From assembly GCA_014529385.2 (NCBI GenBank), contig CM043958.1:146471734-146535733 (forward strand): DNA of 64,000 nt, written 5' to 3'. The notes below the pieces were generated by a model that saw nothing but the letters and a program-made list of their open reading frames with translations, was not told the DNA's origin and ran no database searches. This DNA comes from Adiantum capillus-veneris. Lineage: Eukaryota; Streptophyta; Polypodiopsida; Polypodiales; Pteridaceae. This document shows, piece after piece, positions 42,951 through 53,808 of the stretch (position 1 is the stretch's first letter; each line of letters begins with the position of its first letter). The translations under genes were made by a program, and so were the position numbers.

Positions 42951-43920
42951 ACTTGCATTACTGCGGAGCTTATGGCTGATACCTTCTCTTTATATGATCT
43001 GTGCTTAGTAGGGTAGAAGGTAGCTGCGACATGACACCAAAAAGGTGGTCATTGATGTGTGAAAGATCTTTCACACTGGTAAAACTGAAGACGAAGTTAG
43101 CATCGACTCTCAAGAAGTGCCATATGTAAGCAAGTTTGATGGTGACTTGCCTGAAGTCATAAAAAATAACCTAGACACCGACCAAGTAAGGTCATTGATA
43201 GGGGGCTTGATCATTTCAAAATAATCTTCTGTTTTCCTGACACTCAATCGTGCATAAGGATAATCATTCGAATGGGTCATGTATGGATCACATGGATGTG
43301 TCTAATCAGAAATACCATCAGAAATCCTTACAAGCTAGGAGGTCGATTCAAGAAGTTGATCACTGGCGTGTTGCCAGGATAGACAAGGAAGCAGCTGAAG
43401 AATTTAAGAAGCATGGCTCATGGAAGGATGAACCCAAAACATCTTGAAGTAAACCGACACGTTGATGGTGACCTGGTCTGCCAAATTTCCTCTACTGTTG
43501 ACACGTAGGAGATGATATGGGCACTACTTTGCACACCTTTGGGACTGTTCTGCTGGTTGTTCCAGTGGCTGTTGGAGGATGACAGATTCAGTTGCTCAGA
43601 TCATCATGGGAGGATGTCTATAGTCTTCAGAATTATTACAAGGCGTTTAGAGTGGCATTACTCTCTTCTAGGCTTATTTATTCTTGAAGACTGCCTCATG
43701 TTGTCTTGTATAGCTGCTTTCTACTACTCCTCACTGGGTGCCGTTAGATTTCCTCACGGAGACATTAATGCTTATCTTTTCATCAAAGGAGCCCTCTTTT
43801 CAAATCCTGTTCCAATAGTTCAGTTGATTATAGCCTCATAGTTGTAACATAAAATTTCATTGGCTGCAGACCACAAAGAGTGACTGTATAGCTAATCTGT
43901 TTCACATGTGAATGCTCCAG
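42951..43920 (+). other. PSI intron, unrecognised part
   Basis: A 65-codon frame at 43250-43447 and a 109-codon frame at 43512-43841 match nothing recognised. No further PSI exon fits between exons b and c, whose protein sequences join directly. Confidence 0.5.
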
Positions 43921-44014
43921 GAATTATATCATGAGCTGCATGCTCTAGACAGATTTGAAACTGAGTATCGTCGAAAGCTGCAGGAGGAGGAGTTGTTCAA
44001 CAACTCTCAAAGAG
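43921..44014 (+). CDS. PSI: PSI exon c
   Basis: Acceptor GAATGCTCCAG, donor GTGAGG at 44015. It encodes ELYHELHALDRFETEYRRKL, then QEEELFNNSQR plus one base. ELYHELHALDRFE is near-invariant in the family. Confidence 0.92.
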
Positions 44015-44095
44015 GTGAGGCTTTATGAGAATTTACCGACATATAGGTCTGTTTGCCATTCATGTTTGTGAATTTTATATGGGTCTGTATGTCAG

Positions 44096-44193
44096 GTGAC
44101 AGTCTTGCCATTTTGAGAAGTGAACTGAAGAGCCAGAAGAAACATGTAAAAAATTTGAAAAAAAAGTCATTGTGGTCAAAAATACTGGAAGAG
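44096..44193 (+). CDS. PSI: PSI exon d
   Basis: Acceptor GTATGTCAG, donor GTATTT at 44194. It encodes DSLAILRSELKSQKKHVKNL then KKKSLWSKILEE, the basic helix preceding the MEKLVD block. Confidence 0.92.
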
Positions 44194-44273
44194 GTATTTC
44201 TCATTTGAAGTATGAATCTTGTGATCTCATTGCTGTATCTTTTGTGACATATCTAGTTCAACATACTATTCAG

Positions 44274-44343
44274 GTCATGGAAAAGCTGGTAGATATTGTG
44301 TATTATCTTCATCACGAAATCCAAAATGCCTTTCATGATGCAG
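44274..44343 (+). CDS. PSI: PSI exon e
   Basis: Acceptor ACTATTCAG, donor GTATGC at 44344. It encodes VMEKLVDIVYYLHHEIQNAF then HDA plus one base. The next intron is 8.7 kb and holds the SINE and LINE-C copy 3. Confidence 0.92.
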
Positions 44344-46142
44344 GTATGCACCATCCCTTTTTCTTCAAAGCCAATATAATCCCTGTGCAGATTTCTTGAT
44401 ACAAACTGAAGAGGTGTTCAGATAAGTATGTGAACTTAAGAAATGCAATTAGCACCATCCTAAGGGAAACCTCTAAAAACGAGAGACTTGTGCTGTCCAG
44501 ATCGCAGGTCTTCCCATTTTTATGTTGGTGGCCACTCTTCAGACTTGTGAAGCTGTATCCTGAGAAGTTTTCAGAAGCTGTAGTAAATCCACGTGTGGGC
44601 CTGCCTATACCAATTGCCTCACTTTACACGTCTTCAATGGATACTTATCTGGCCACTCTCAAGTCTTCTTATGGCTGGTCGAGACTAATGTTTTTTGCTA
44701 ACAGAAGTGCAGAATCTCCAAAGTCCTGCCCTTCCCTTCGAGCTACCTTTGGCAGCTGTGCTCCTTGCTGCTGTCTGGGTGGGTGTACACTGCATTGCTT
44801 CTCCCTGCTGCTCTTATCCTGTGCAGCTTACCTTTGCTTTGGAAACAGGAAAGTCTTGCACGTTTCTCGAGACTTCTATTTTTATGCCATAGTGCAGGGT
44901 ATAGATACTACTGTGGGGCCTAGTTGCTTTTCGCGTATTCAGGACCTACTGGGTTTTATGTCTCCATGTCTAGATGAGGGATCATGATTTATAATATTGT
45001 GGCTTCAGTTGCCTCATATGGATGCTTGGTTTATTGGAGGGGACTCATATATTCAGTCTACGGATGAAGGGAGAGCTGAGGTGTTGGCATACCTAACCTC
45101 CGTCCAGTCGAGGAGGCGCCACATGTAACCTTCGCATGCATGATGGAGCATGTATATATATGTAGATGTAAGAGCTGAGGCGTTGCCACCTATAACGTTC
45201 CTTTCAGGATGCAAGGGACCAAATTTTGTTTTCTTTGTGTGGTTCAGATCAATGGCACGCACCCTCATTCTCACAAGTTCTTAGTACTCATAATTTTTCA
45301 TGGACGTCCACTGACAAGGTGGCTACCTCATAGAGTGCCTTGGTTGATCTTTTGTTGATCAAATGGCATGGTGGATGCTTGGGATTGCTCTCTGAGACCA
45401 CTCTTCATGTCCCTCTGTGTCCATTTTACGACTACTAGGGTATTGTCGACAGGTGGCCGTATTTTGGATCTTCTTCTTGCTTAGTAGGATCTTTAGTTTC
45501 CTTTTAAACACAAAGAGATTCTTTCACTTGGGATTCTGCTCAGTCTGAAGGGTTTTCACGCTCAGGGTTTTCCTTCCTTGCATCTAGGTCAAAGATGCAA
45601 TTAGCCATTGGGTCCATCTTGCGGGTCACATTTACTTTTTCTCTATAAGGGTGGTCCATGCCAAACTCCAAGGTAGAGCCAAAACCCTCCTATGCCGTGC
45701 ATTGAATTTCTCTCTAGTTTCTCTCCTCTTTGCTTCTCTAAATTCAATTTTCTCTCTAAAACAATTTTCTCTCTCCTAGCAGATTTCTCTCTCTCTAATA
45801 TGTACTCAATTATCTAAAAACCCATTTCAAATTTTCATGGGCATGAAACCCTGAAACCTCGAAACCTGCAAAACGTTTCGGCAATACCTACGAAATGTGC
45901 AACCTCCTTGAGAATAAAAAACCTCGCTTTGTAGGGAGTCTAGAGTCGTGTATGTTATTCACATATGCACACACAAAACTACATTTCTGCTTATAAGTTA
46001 TAATATATAAAAATGCATTCGCACGTGCACGTGTGCGCACACAAACATTTGCTTACCGTAAAATATTTGGGGAGACTTGGTTTGCGTCCCTTCATTTCAA
46101 GTTATTAGCCATATATATAATGTATGTATGTGTGTGCATTGT

Positions 46143-46196
<54 letters not shown>

Positions 46197-46349
46197 TTGT
46201 TTTTAGATTTATACTGAAATATATCACAAAACATGTTTCAGTTTTTCTATCCCCTAAAACAAAACATTTCAAAACCTTGAAATGGTCGAAACCACAAAAC
46301 GTTTGGAGCATGTTGTCAAAGTCGATTAAAGACCAAGGGGGGGGTGGGG

Positions 46350-46392
<43 letters not shown>

Positions 46393-46817
46393 TCTTGAAC
46401 CAATCAACCTTGGCAGTGAATAATTGATACAATGTACAATGGGGGCAAGGGTTACATATATACCCACCTCAATAAATTGCCCTACCCAGACTTTGACAAA
46501 TAAGTGAAATAAATACCTAAAAGCCAAAATAAATAATGGGATCACTTTGGGCAGTTTACTTGAGATGCCAAAACTCAACATACGTCACTTTTCTTGCCCT
46601 CTATAACTTGAAGTACGATCTAATCTGTTTGTTACAATGAAGATGAACAAAATTTGTAGAGAATTTTTTTCTTCCATTCAAAACAATCAAGATTTAAGAG
46701 GAAAGTGAAGCGTGTCAGGTGCAAGTGGAAGAAACTAAGGATTTTAACTCGGACCTAGTACGTCGCACAAACACGAGGTTGCTTTACTTCACTTGAGAGA
46801 AATTGAATTGAACACAA

Positions 46818-46894
<77 letters not shown>

Positions 46895-47117
46895 ACGACA
46901 TTGCATGTCCGATCCCAACCACCTTATCAAACCTTGCAAGCTAAGGGCCCTACATCGAGTCGTGTTTGCTGGTCTTTGTGACGGTGTAAAAGTTGCTTAA
47001 CCTGGAAAATCTCCGGTAAAGGCTGATGGGAGGGTCTGTTTTTTTTGTTTGTCTTTTTGTTTTGCTTGCTTTGTTTTTGGTTTCTATTCCGTGCTCTAAT
47101 TTATGTGTGTGCGCACA

Positions 47118-47163
<46 letters not shown>

Positions 47164-48132
47164 GGATTTGGTTTTTGCATGCTTTGTTTTCCTTGTGCTC
47201 TTAAAATTGACTTTCGGGGGGGTGAGTGTGTGTGTGTGGGGGTGGGTGGGTGGATGCCCCGGTGTGGGTGAAGCTTGTTTTAAGAGCATATTTTTGTTCA
47301 ATTTTATTGTTTTCATGATTTTTCTTGTTTTCTTCGTTGTGTTCCTTGTCTTCCTTTGGTTCTCTGCATTGGGTTATTTGTTGCAGTCGGCTTGTTGCTC
47401 TGCTCTCTACTCACTCTACCAAGTTTTTGCCTGAGGTGCCAAAAGGTTACTATCATCAAAGCCTCCTTCACTGTCTTCTTGGAGTTAACCTCCCTAGCTC
47501 TGATCCTAAGGAGCCACCTTGACCAAATGGATTGGTTTCTATCGTGGCTGATAGCTTCTTGTCAGCCCTAGTGCAGTGCTTTGTTGGTCATCTTGCGGCA
47601 TCCTCCTTCAGTTTCTTGGTGATGTCAATTGCCTCTTCTCCCTCGTCTTTGTCATCGACTGCTCTCTCCCTTCTGTTTATCCATTGCCTTTTGCTGTCAG
47701 ATCATACCAGTTGGCGGGCAACGCCCGACTATAAAGCTCTTGCCATTGCAAATGTTCCTTGTCCTTCTCACTGTTGGTGGCTTTTTTGGTGTTTCAGATT
47801 TTTGATATACAGTAGCAGAGTGGAAGTGCCCATCTTTCGGTGGAAGTGCGCTTTCAGTATACAATAGCAGAGTATGCTTTCGGTGGAACTGCCCATCTCT
47901 CAGAGGCTGTTGTCATCCTCTCTCCACTTAGCTTGCCAGGGCACCTTTATTCTCCTTAGGAGAGGTTTTTAACCGTGGCTTTCAGTTTTCTATAGTTTGC
48001 CATGTGACTAGTTGTATCTAGTTTTTACAATTTCCAGATTGTCGCTTCGGGCCTGTGTAATCAGTGATGTACTTGCCCTCAGAATTGGTACCATTTGGGT
48101 GTTTTGAGGGATTTTTCTAGTAACTCTTTCTT

Positions 48133-48135
<3 letters not shown>
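44344..48135 (+). other. PSI intron, microsatellite-rich and otherwise unrecognised
   Basis: About 3.8 kb. It contains (CA)n at 46145-46195, a G-rich run then (GA)n at about 46337-46390, (GA)n at 46823-46890 and (TG)n at 47122-47160. Open frames here are short, low-complexity or without recognisable motif. Confidence 0.55.

Positions 48136-48214
<79 letters not shown>
48136..48214. repeat. (GA)n microsatellite at the SINE 3' end
   Basis: About 39 GA units; (TC)n on the SINE sense strand. Confidence 0.97.
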
Positions 48215-48217
<3 letters not shown>

Positions 48218-48342
48218 GAGCGTATTTTATCGTCGTAGGAAACTATCCCAAGAGACCTTAAAGATCTATCCGACGAGGAGAGTTGAACTCAAGACGTGTT
48301 ACTCAAGAGGGAAATGGCATAACCAATCTACCACACTTGGGT
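48215..48342 (-). mobile_element. tRNA-derived SINE
   Basis: On the minus strand an A-box-like TGGTAGATTGG (48333-48323) is followed 43 nt later by a B box, GAGTTCAACTC (48290-48280), which fits GWTCRANNC. This is the tRNA promoter spacing. A tRNA-unrelated body follows, ending TTTCCTACGACGATAAAATA and then (CT)n. A second, 5'-truncated copy of the same 3' end is at 48403-48432 (CCTACGACGTTAAAATATTC). No tRNA cloverleaf is supported, so it is not read as a functional tRNA gene. Confidence 0.65.
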
Positions 48343-48402
48343 GATAGAAAGGGTATACCATTTTCCTCCTTTTATTAGCACACACGCACACACACCCGAA
48401 AA

Positions 48403-48432
48403 GAAGAATATTTTAACGTCGTAGGAAACTAT
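48403..48432 (-). mobile_element. SINE 3'-end fragment
   Basis: The minus strand GATAGTTTCCTACGACGTTA, continuing AAATATTC, repeats the SINE tail at 48222-48250. It is closer to the LINE-C terminus (GACGTTAATATAACATTTC). Microsatellites lie on both sides. Confidence 0.55.
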
Positions 48433-48455
48433 CCACAGAGAGAGAGATTTCCTAT

Positions 48456-48456
<1 letters not shown>

Positions 48457-48519
<63 letters not shown>
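48457..48519. repeat. (CA)n microsatellite at the LINE-C copy 3 3' end
   Basis: About 31 CA units ending where LINE-C ORF2 sequence begins. Confidence 0.97.
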
Positions 48520-48521
<2 letters not shown>

Positions 48522-48549
48522 TCGATCCAACATCGGTCGCTGGCGAATC

Positions 48550-51500
48550 TCATCAATCTCCTCCATGGCCAATAGTCTGACCAGGCGTCGTGCATGTCGG
48601 GCCAAAGGGATTCGAATCCTCTGATGCCGCCTTTGTCGATACTCTGTAGTCCTCCGTAGTCGTGGGCATTTGGATCTCCTCAGCTCGGTCGCTTGGTCGA
48701 TCAGTGTGCCTCTGGTGCGAGGAGAATGTGGGCTCTGCTGTGGTAGTAGCTCCTCCGATCGTCTAGTATCTGCTCTAATGAAATTTGTGATCCATCTCTG
48801 ACACTCGCTAGCCTCTCCTCTCATTAGGCACTCTCTGTGTCTGCACAGCTCGAGCAAAAACAAACGCAGGCATCTCTGGTTCTCGTATCCCATGACTCCG
48901 GAGAGTGGTCCAAAGCCCCTCTGAACAAGTAGTGGAAGCGGCCTCGTATCTCAGAGTAGACTCGGCAGTGGCATGTGTAGTGCAACTCTGTCTCAGGCTC
49001 CGTGTGACACAGAGGGCATGTCCTGGCCTCTGTTGGTACTCCGTTGTATCTCCCAGTCTCGACCTGAAGCTGGTGTGAAGATGTGCGTATTTGGCCAATA
49101 GCACATCGTATCCCATGAGACAAGTGGGTGTCGATGTATCTGGGTCTCGTCACAAAGCCGTCCTCCGTAAGGTGGAGAAGATGCTCTCTGTAGAAAGCCA
49201 TCTTTGTGCCCAACTCGTGTGCTGGCAATATCCATGTCCTCTTGGTAGCTAGCCAAGTTAGGTCTTGGCGAATGAGCCTGGTGATCTCGGATTGTGTAAG
49301 AGTCAGAGAGGGTGCATCCAATGAGTACTAGAAGGGGGGCAATCTGAACCCATGCGCCTGAAACCATGATGTCATCTCCCCATACTAGCATGCTATATCT
49401 CCTTGCATGGCTAACTGTCGAGAGGACTCAAGTGCTAGGCGGGCATATCTGTCTCTGGGAAGTTGTATGAAGGAGACTGATCTGGTGAGCACCTCAACCA
49501 TTAATGTGGGGGGCAGCTAGCTCTGCTCGGATAATGTCACGTGGTAGTGAAGCCTTGGCTCTAATAAGCCGCGAGATCATAGAGACTGGAGGCTTCTCCA
49601 TGTCCCCCCATCCATCAGTGCGACCCGACCTCCCATGATGATCCAATGAGGGTCCCCAAATCTCAGCTCCATAGAGCAATGCGGAAGCCACCAAAGTGTC
49701 AAAGAGCCAGAGCTTCGCTCGAGGCTCTTGAAACCGAACCTATGAACACATCCTCTCCAATCTACCCAATGGTGCATGGGCTTTGGTCACTCTAGTCTCT
49801 GCTGCTCTCCTCAATGAAAATGCAGGTCCACTAAAGACCACCCCAAGGTAAGTGTAAGCATCTATATACTCCACTGTCTCCTAGCCGTATGTGAATACGG
49901 GTGCTGACCTCCTGATCCACTGTGGGGTGGTATTAAACACCCTAACCTTGGTTTTACCAAGGTTGACAGACAAACCACTTTCATGGGCAAACCTATGCAA
50001 AGCATCCAAGTGACGTTGCATCCCCTCCGGAGAGTCGGAGATCAACACAATATCATCAGCATATAACAATAGTGAAATCCATGTCCCTGCCAGTTGTGCA
50101 CCTCTATCACCATCTCTCTCAATATAGTCAGAAACCTCATCCACATAAATTCCAAATAGAGTAGGAGAGAGCGGGCAGCCCTGCTTCACCCCAATAGTGG
50201 AGTGAACCAGTGTAGATAGACCCTCTAAGGTGCGTACATGACCCACTACTGACCTGTATAATGCCATGATCCCCCAAATGAGCTCTGTGGGTACTCCCAT
50301 CTCCTATAGTCTATGCATCAATCTAGCTGTGGGTGCTGTGTCAAATGCTTTGCAGAAGTCCACAGAGCTACAATAGATCCGTCTCCCATGTGATGTGCCC
50401 TTCTCAATAATGGCTCTGAGTGTCGTGATACGGTCAAGAGTAGAAAAACCTCTCCTAAACCCTACCTGCCCGGTTGTGCGTATCCCCTCCCTCTCTGCCC
50501 ATCTACTCAGCTGCTGCTCAAGAATGGATGTGTACAACCGTGCCAATGTGTATCCAATCATGATAGTGCAATAATTCCTAGACTCCATAGGGTCTCTTGA
50601 CTTGAAGGTATGTACAATACTAGATAAGCTCCAAGTATTAGGCAAGCCCTCAGACATGGCATAGTCGAACGTAACCGCTAGAAGCTCTGCCAGTAGATCT
50701 CTGGCATGCAAGAAATGCTCAGCCATTAAGCCATCATGATCATATGCCGCTCTCCCAGTCCTCATCCTGTCAATGGCCTTCTTCACCATCTCATTGGGAA
50801 AAAAGCACTTGTGTGGGCATGGATCCGCGGGGCGGGGGGGGGGGGGGGGTGGGGGGGTGGGTTGCTCATGAAAGAGTCACCATGCCTTATGTGAGTCTTG
50901 ACTCATGAATAGCTGGTATAGATCCTGCTCTAGTCGAGCCAAAAACATCCTCTTCTTTCGCCGCACAAGGCGTCGGAAGTCAATCTGTGACTGTCCGTGA
51001 GTAATGTCCCCCAAAAGCACCTCGCTCTGGAGTCTGGCTCTTGGCATTCCTCATCATACCAGCTATTCTGGGTTATGCTCCCAGAACGCAGTCTCTGCTT
51101 AGACTGGGTGTGTGGATATGCCTTTGCTGCTGCATCATGTATTGTCTGTGTCAATATAGTAGTAAGCTCCTCCAGAGGTCGCATTGGCTCCTCAGTGCAC
51201 AGGCGTCTGTAGATCCCATCTATGTATACAGAGTCCGTCTCCTTCGTGAAGGTGTAGCGAGTAGGGGCTGCTACACATGGCTTGTGTGCTACACTAAAGT
51301 GGAAAGAGATGGTCATCGACACAAGGGCATGATCCACTGCCACATCAACATGTCTCGGTCCAACTGTGAGATCCTGGATACTAGAGACGAAGCTCGGCTA
51401 TGCCATGACATAATCCACTGTGCTGGCTCCATGTCTTTGTGGAAAGCATGTAAAACCTCCCGCAGTGGGAAATCACTGTAGGCCATTCAAGATGGCCGGT

Positions 51501-52078
51501 TCATGTGCAGTCCCCATGTCTATCAAGTGTCGTCCATACTCGGGATGTTCCACATCTTGTGATAGTCTAGGCAGGCCTGTCTATGTAACATCCAACTCTC
51601 TCAGCATCTCCTTTGAAGTATCATAAAAAACTGTATGGTAATGTGCAGTCCTAGCATTGAAGTCCCCTAGGATGATAATGTCACCATCTCTAGAGAACTC
51701 CCACATGTCATCATCCAAAATAGAAAAGGGGGATTGTCCTTTGGGTGGTGCATATACTGACGTACTCGGGGGAAAGTAGCAAATAGCAATGTAAAGATAC
51801 CTTCATGTCTCTGCTCTCAATCTCACCCACATGTACCTAGCTTGCTCATCCTTGCGGACTATATGTATCAACGGCTGCAACTCCTCCCTGAATAATAATG
51901 GCACTCCCTTGGAGCCCCGCCCTCTGTGCTCTGATCGTGTCTCCTGTCTTGAGTCTATTTCCCATCTGTATCCACTGATGTGAGGCATAGATTGCCCAGG
52001 GGCCTGATGCGTCTCAGAGTAGAAGATGATGTCTCTCCCAGTAAAACTATCCTCAAAAGCACCCACACCAAGGCACAT
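48550..52078 (-). pseudogene. LINE-C copy 3 ORF2
   Basis: Endonuclease: IIFYSETHQAPGQSMPHISG, then MAVDHALVSMTISF. Reverse transcriptase: RTTGQVGFRRGFSTLDRIT, SSVDFCKAFDTAP (motif A Asp), GVKQGCPLSPTLFGIYVDEV and LLYADDIVLISDS (motif C). C-terminus: SSHQLQVETGRYNGV and RTCPLCHTEPETELHYTCHC. Frameshifts and stops lie near 51800, 50930, 50300, 49880 and 49400. A G/C run at 50834-50865 interrupts the linker between endonuclease and polymerase. It supplies the reverse transcriptase segment deleted in copy 1. Confidence 0.85.
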
Positions 52079-52135
52079 AGATCCATTACAATTCCAGGTA
52101 GCAACTTTGAGTGTGGTCCCATAGATCTCACACTG

Positions 52136-52940
52136 TCATGTGGAGCGTCGCTCCAATATCACCACTCTTCCATCTCGATAAAAGGCAATCTTACCTTTTT
52201 CCCTTGCCGCTTTAATCTCCGACATTACCTCCTGCATATGAGCGATCTGCGAGAGGGTAAGGTCATCCCCGAGAAAGATGCCCGTCTTCTTAAGAGTTGG
52301 TTTCTTCTTCAAAAAGTCCTTCTCTTTCATGGAGGGAAAACGAAGGATGAGTGCCCTTTCTTTCGAGGTTTCCCGATTGCTTCTTTATTGCCTACTCGCC
52401 AAGCTTTTGTGTGCATTGGCTCATTAACCCCCATTAAAGCCATGAGTTCTTTTACCTCTTCGTCAAGATTATCTTTGTCTTTAAGGCCGCAAATCCTCAC
52501 ATGTAAAGCGCGCACACGCCTTCTTTGCTCCTCTTCTACTGTAAGATTAATAATGGTGGGTGTGAACGTTGTTTCCTTGCCTTTTCCTTTCTTGGCAACC
52601 TCGATCCATTTCTCGGCCTCATCCACCTTCGTTGAGTCTTTGTAATAACATCCACCCAAGAAGTTGTCATCTTCTTTGTGCTGCTCTTCCCCCTCTTTGA
52701 TGGCCTGGACTTGCTCTTTAATCGTGTTGAGTTCTTCTATTACTGTGGGTTGCAGTTCTCCCTCTTCAAGTTGATCGTACCTCGGCGAGATCCTTCTTGA
52801 GTGACGCAATTTCTTCATCTTGGGCTGTCACACGATCTTCGAGTGTAGTTATCTTGCACCAACATGTGTTCTTCGAGCATCTTTATTGTGCCCAAGAGGT
52901 TGCGGTTGATCTTGTAAATGGTTTCGGTCATTTCTTCTTT
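52136..52940 (-). pseudogene. LINE-C copy 3 ORF1
   Basis: Includes LHVRICGLKDKDNLDEEVKE (RRM-like) and LKKTGIFLGDDLTLSQIAHM, ending VVILERRST at 52136 exactly as in copy 1. The coiled-coil part is partly deleted near 52850 and the frame shifts near 52330. It again lacks a zinc knuckle. Confidence 0.75.
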
Positions 52941-52948
52941 GCACTTTT

Positions 52949-52949
<1 letters not shown>

Positions 52950-53017
<68 letters not shown>
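52950..53017. repeat. (GA)n microsatellite between LINE-C and PSI exon f
   Basis: About 34 GA units; ends 9 bp before the AG of the splice acceptor. Confidence 0.97.
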
Positions 53018-53019
<2 letters not shown>

Positions 53020-53026
53020 CTTGCAG

Positions 53027-53139
53027 GTGAGAGGGCACAAGCACTACAAGGGATTTCTTCAGGTGGATGTGTGAAGCGTTTAGGCCCTGCTGGCCTTTCT
53101 CTTCATTATGCAAATCTTATCAACCAAATAGATAGCTTG
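53027..53139 (+). CDS. PSI: PSI exon f (start of DUF668)
   Basis: Acceptor AATCTTGCAG directly after a 67-bp (GA)n array; donor GTGAGA at 53140. It encodes ERAQALQGISSGGCVKR then LGPAGLSLHYANLINQIDSL, the first part of DUF668. The purine array takes the place where a polypyrimidine tract is expected; only TCTTGC remains. Confidence 0.9.
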
Positions 53140-53301
53140 GTGAGAACTGTGTTGACTTTTTGGAAACCTGTAGCACCTAATTGATTAGGTTTGCTGACTG
53201 AATTTCACAACACTGAAAGGCAGGAACAATCTTGTCTGTTTGTCGTACTGACCATTTCTTATGACGGTGGAATTCAATGATCTTGTCATGAAATATTTTA
53301 G

Positions 53302-53415
53302 GTTTCAAGACCAAGCTCAATTCCTCCAAACACGAGGGACAACCTCTACCAAGGGCTTCCACCAAGTATAAAGTTATCTTTGCGCAGCAAGCTGAATTTC
53401 CCCACACGTGAAGAG
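53302..53415 (+). CDS. PSI: PSI exon g
   Basis: Acceptor AATATTTTAG, donor GTACCA at 53416. It encodes VSRPSSIPPNTRDNLYQGL, then PPSIKLSLRSKLNFPTREE, the DUF668 core (LYQGLPPSIK). Confidence 0.92.
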
Positions 53416-53518
53416 GTACCAACTTGAACTATTTATTGCAGTGTAGGTTCTGAGTGCTTGCTTGTAAGGTTTGTTAAAAAGCTATGAAATAGGCATTGAA
53501 AAGAGTGGTTCTTGGCAG

Positions 53519-53595
53519 TTAACAATACCTCAAATAAAGGAAGAGATGGAAAGGACCCTAGCCTGGTTAGTACCGGTGGCAGCCAATACGACAAA
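53519..53595 (+). CDS. PSI: PSI exon h
   Basis: Acceptor GTTCTTGGCAG, donor GTGAGT at 53596. It encodes LTIPQIKEEMERTLAWLVPV then AANTT plus two bases (AA) that pair with G of the next exon to give Lys. Confidence 0.92.
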
Positions 53596-53674
53596 GTGAG
53601 TAGACATACTTTCATCAAGACTTTTTTTTAGCTTGTTTAAGTTCTCATCCACCTTCAATTTTGGCACAAACCAG

Positions 53675-53719
53675 GGCTCATCATGGGTTTGGCTGGGTAG
53701 GAGAATGGGCAAACACCGG
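53675..53719 (+). CDS. PSI: PSI exon i
   Basis: Acceptor GCACAAACCAG, donor GTAAAA at 53720. A 45-nt micro-sized exon encoding AHHGFGWVGEWANT plus two bases, the invariant end of DUF668. Confidence 0.92.
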
Positions 53720-53808
53720 GTAAAATATTCTATAAACTCATCTTATGGCAATTAAGTATTACACATTGTGCTGATATTGCTTGATGTCTTTGCCCTCTGG
53801 TTTTGAAG

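Larger units (their letters stand above)
48520..52949 (-). mobile_element. LINE-C copy 3, nearly complete
   Basis: The most complete LINE-C body, without solo LTR or duplication. It has ORF1 (52940-52136), endonuclease (52078 to about 50930), reverse transcriptase (50789-49881) and the C-terminal domain (about 49700-48550). It lacks the last about 190 bp of the 3' end and the 5' UTR monomers. It is framed by (CA)n on the left and (GA)n on the right, and is antisense in a PSI intron. Confidence 0.85.

Noticed and set aside
43250-43447. A candidate extra PSI exon (65 codons)
   Set aside because: Exons b and c already join into contiguous conserved protein, and this frame shows no PSI similarity or matching splice sites.
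46105-47316. CRISPR-like or satellite arrays
   Set aside because: The regular arrays are dinucleotide microsatellites without unique spacers.
48280-48333. A tRNA gene
   Set aside because: A- and B-box-like sequences are present but no cloverleaf; a non-tRNA body and (CT)n tail fit a SINE.
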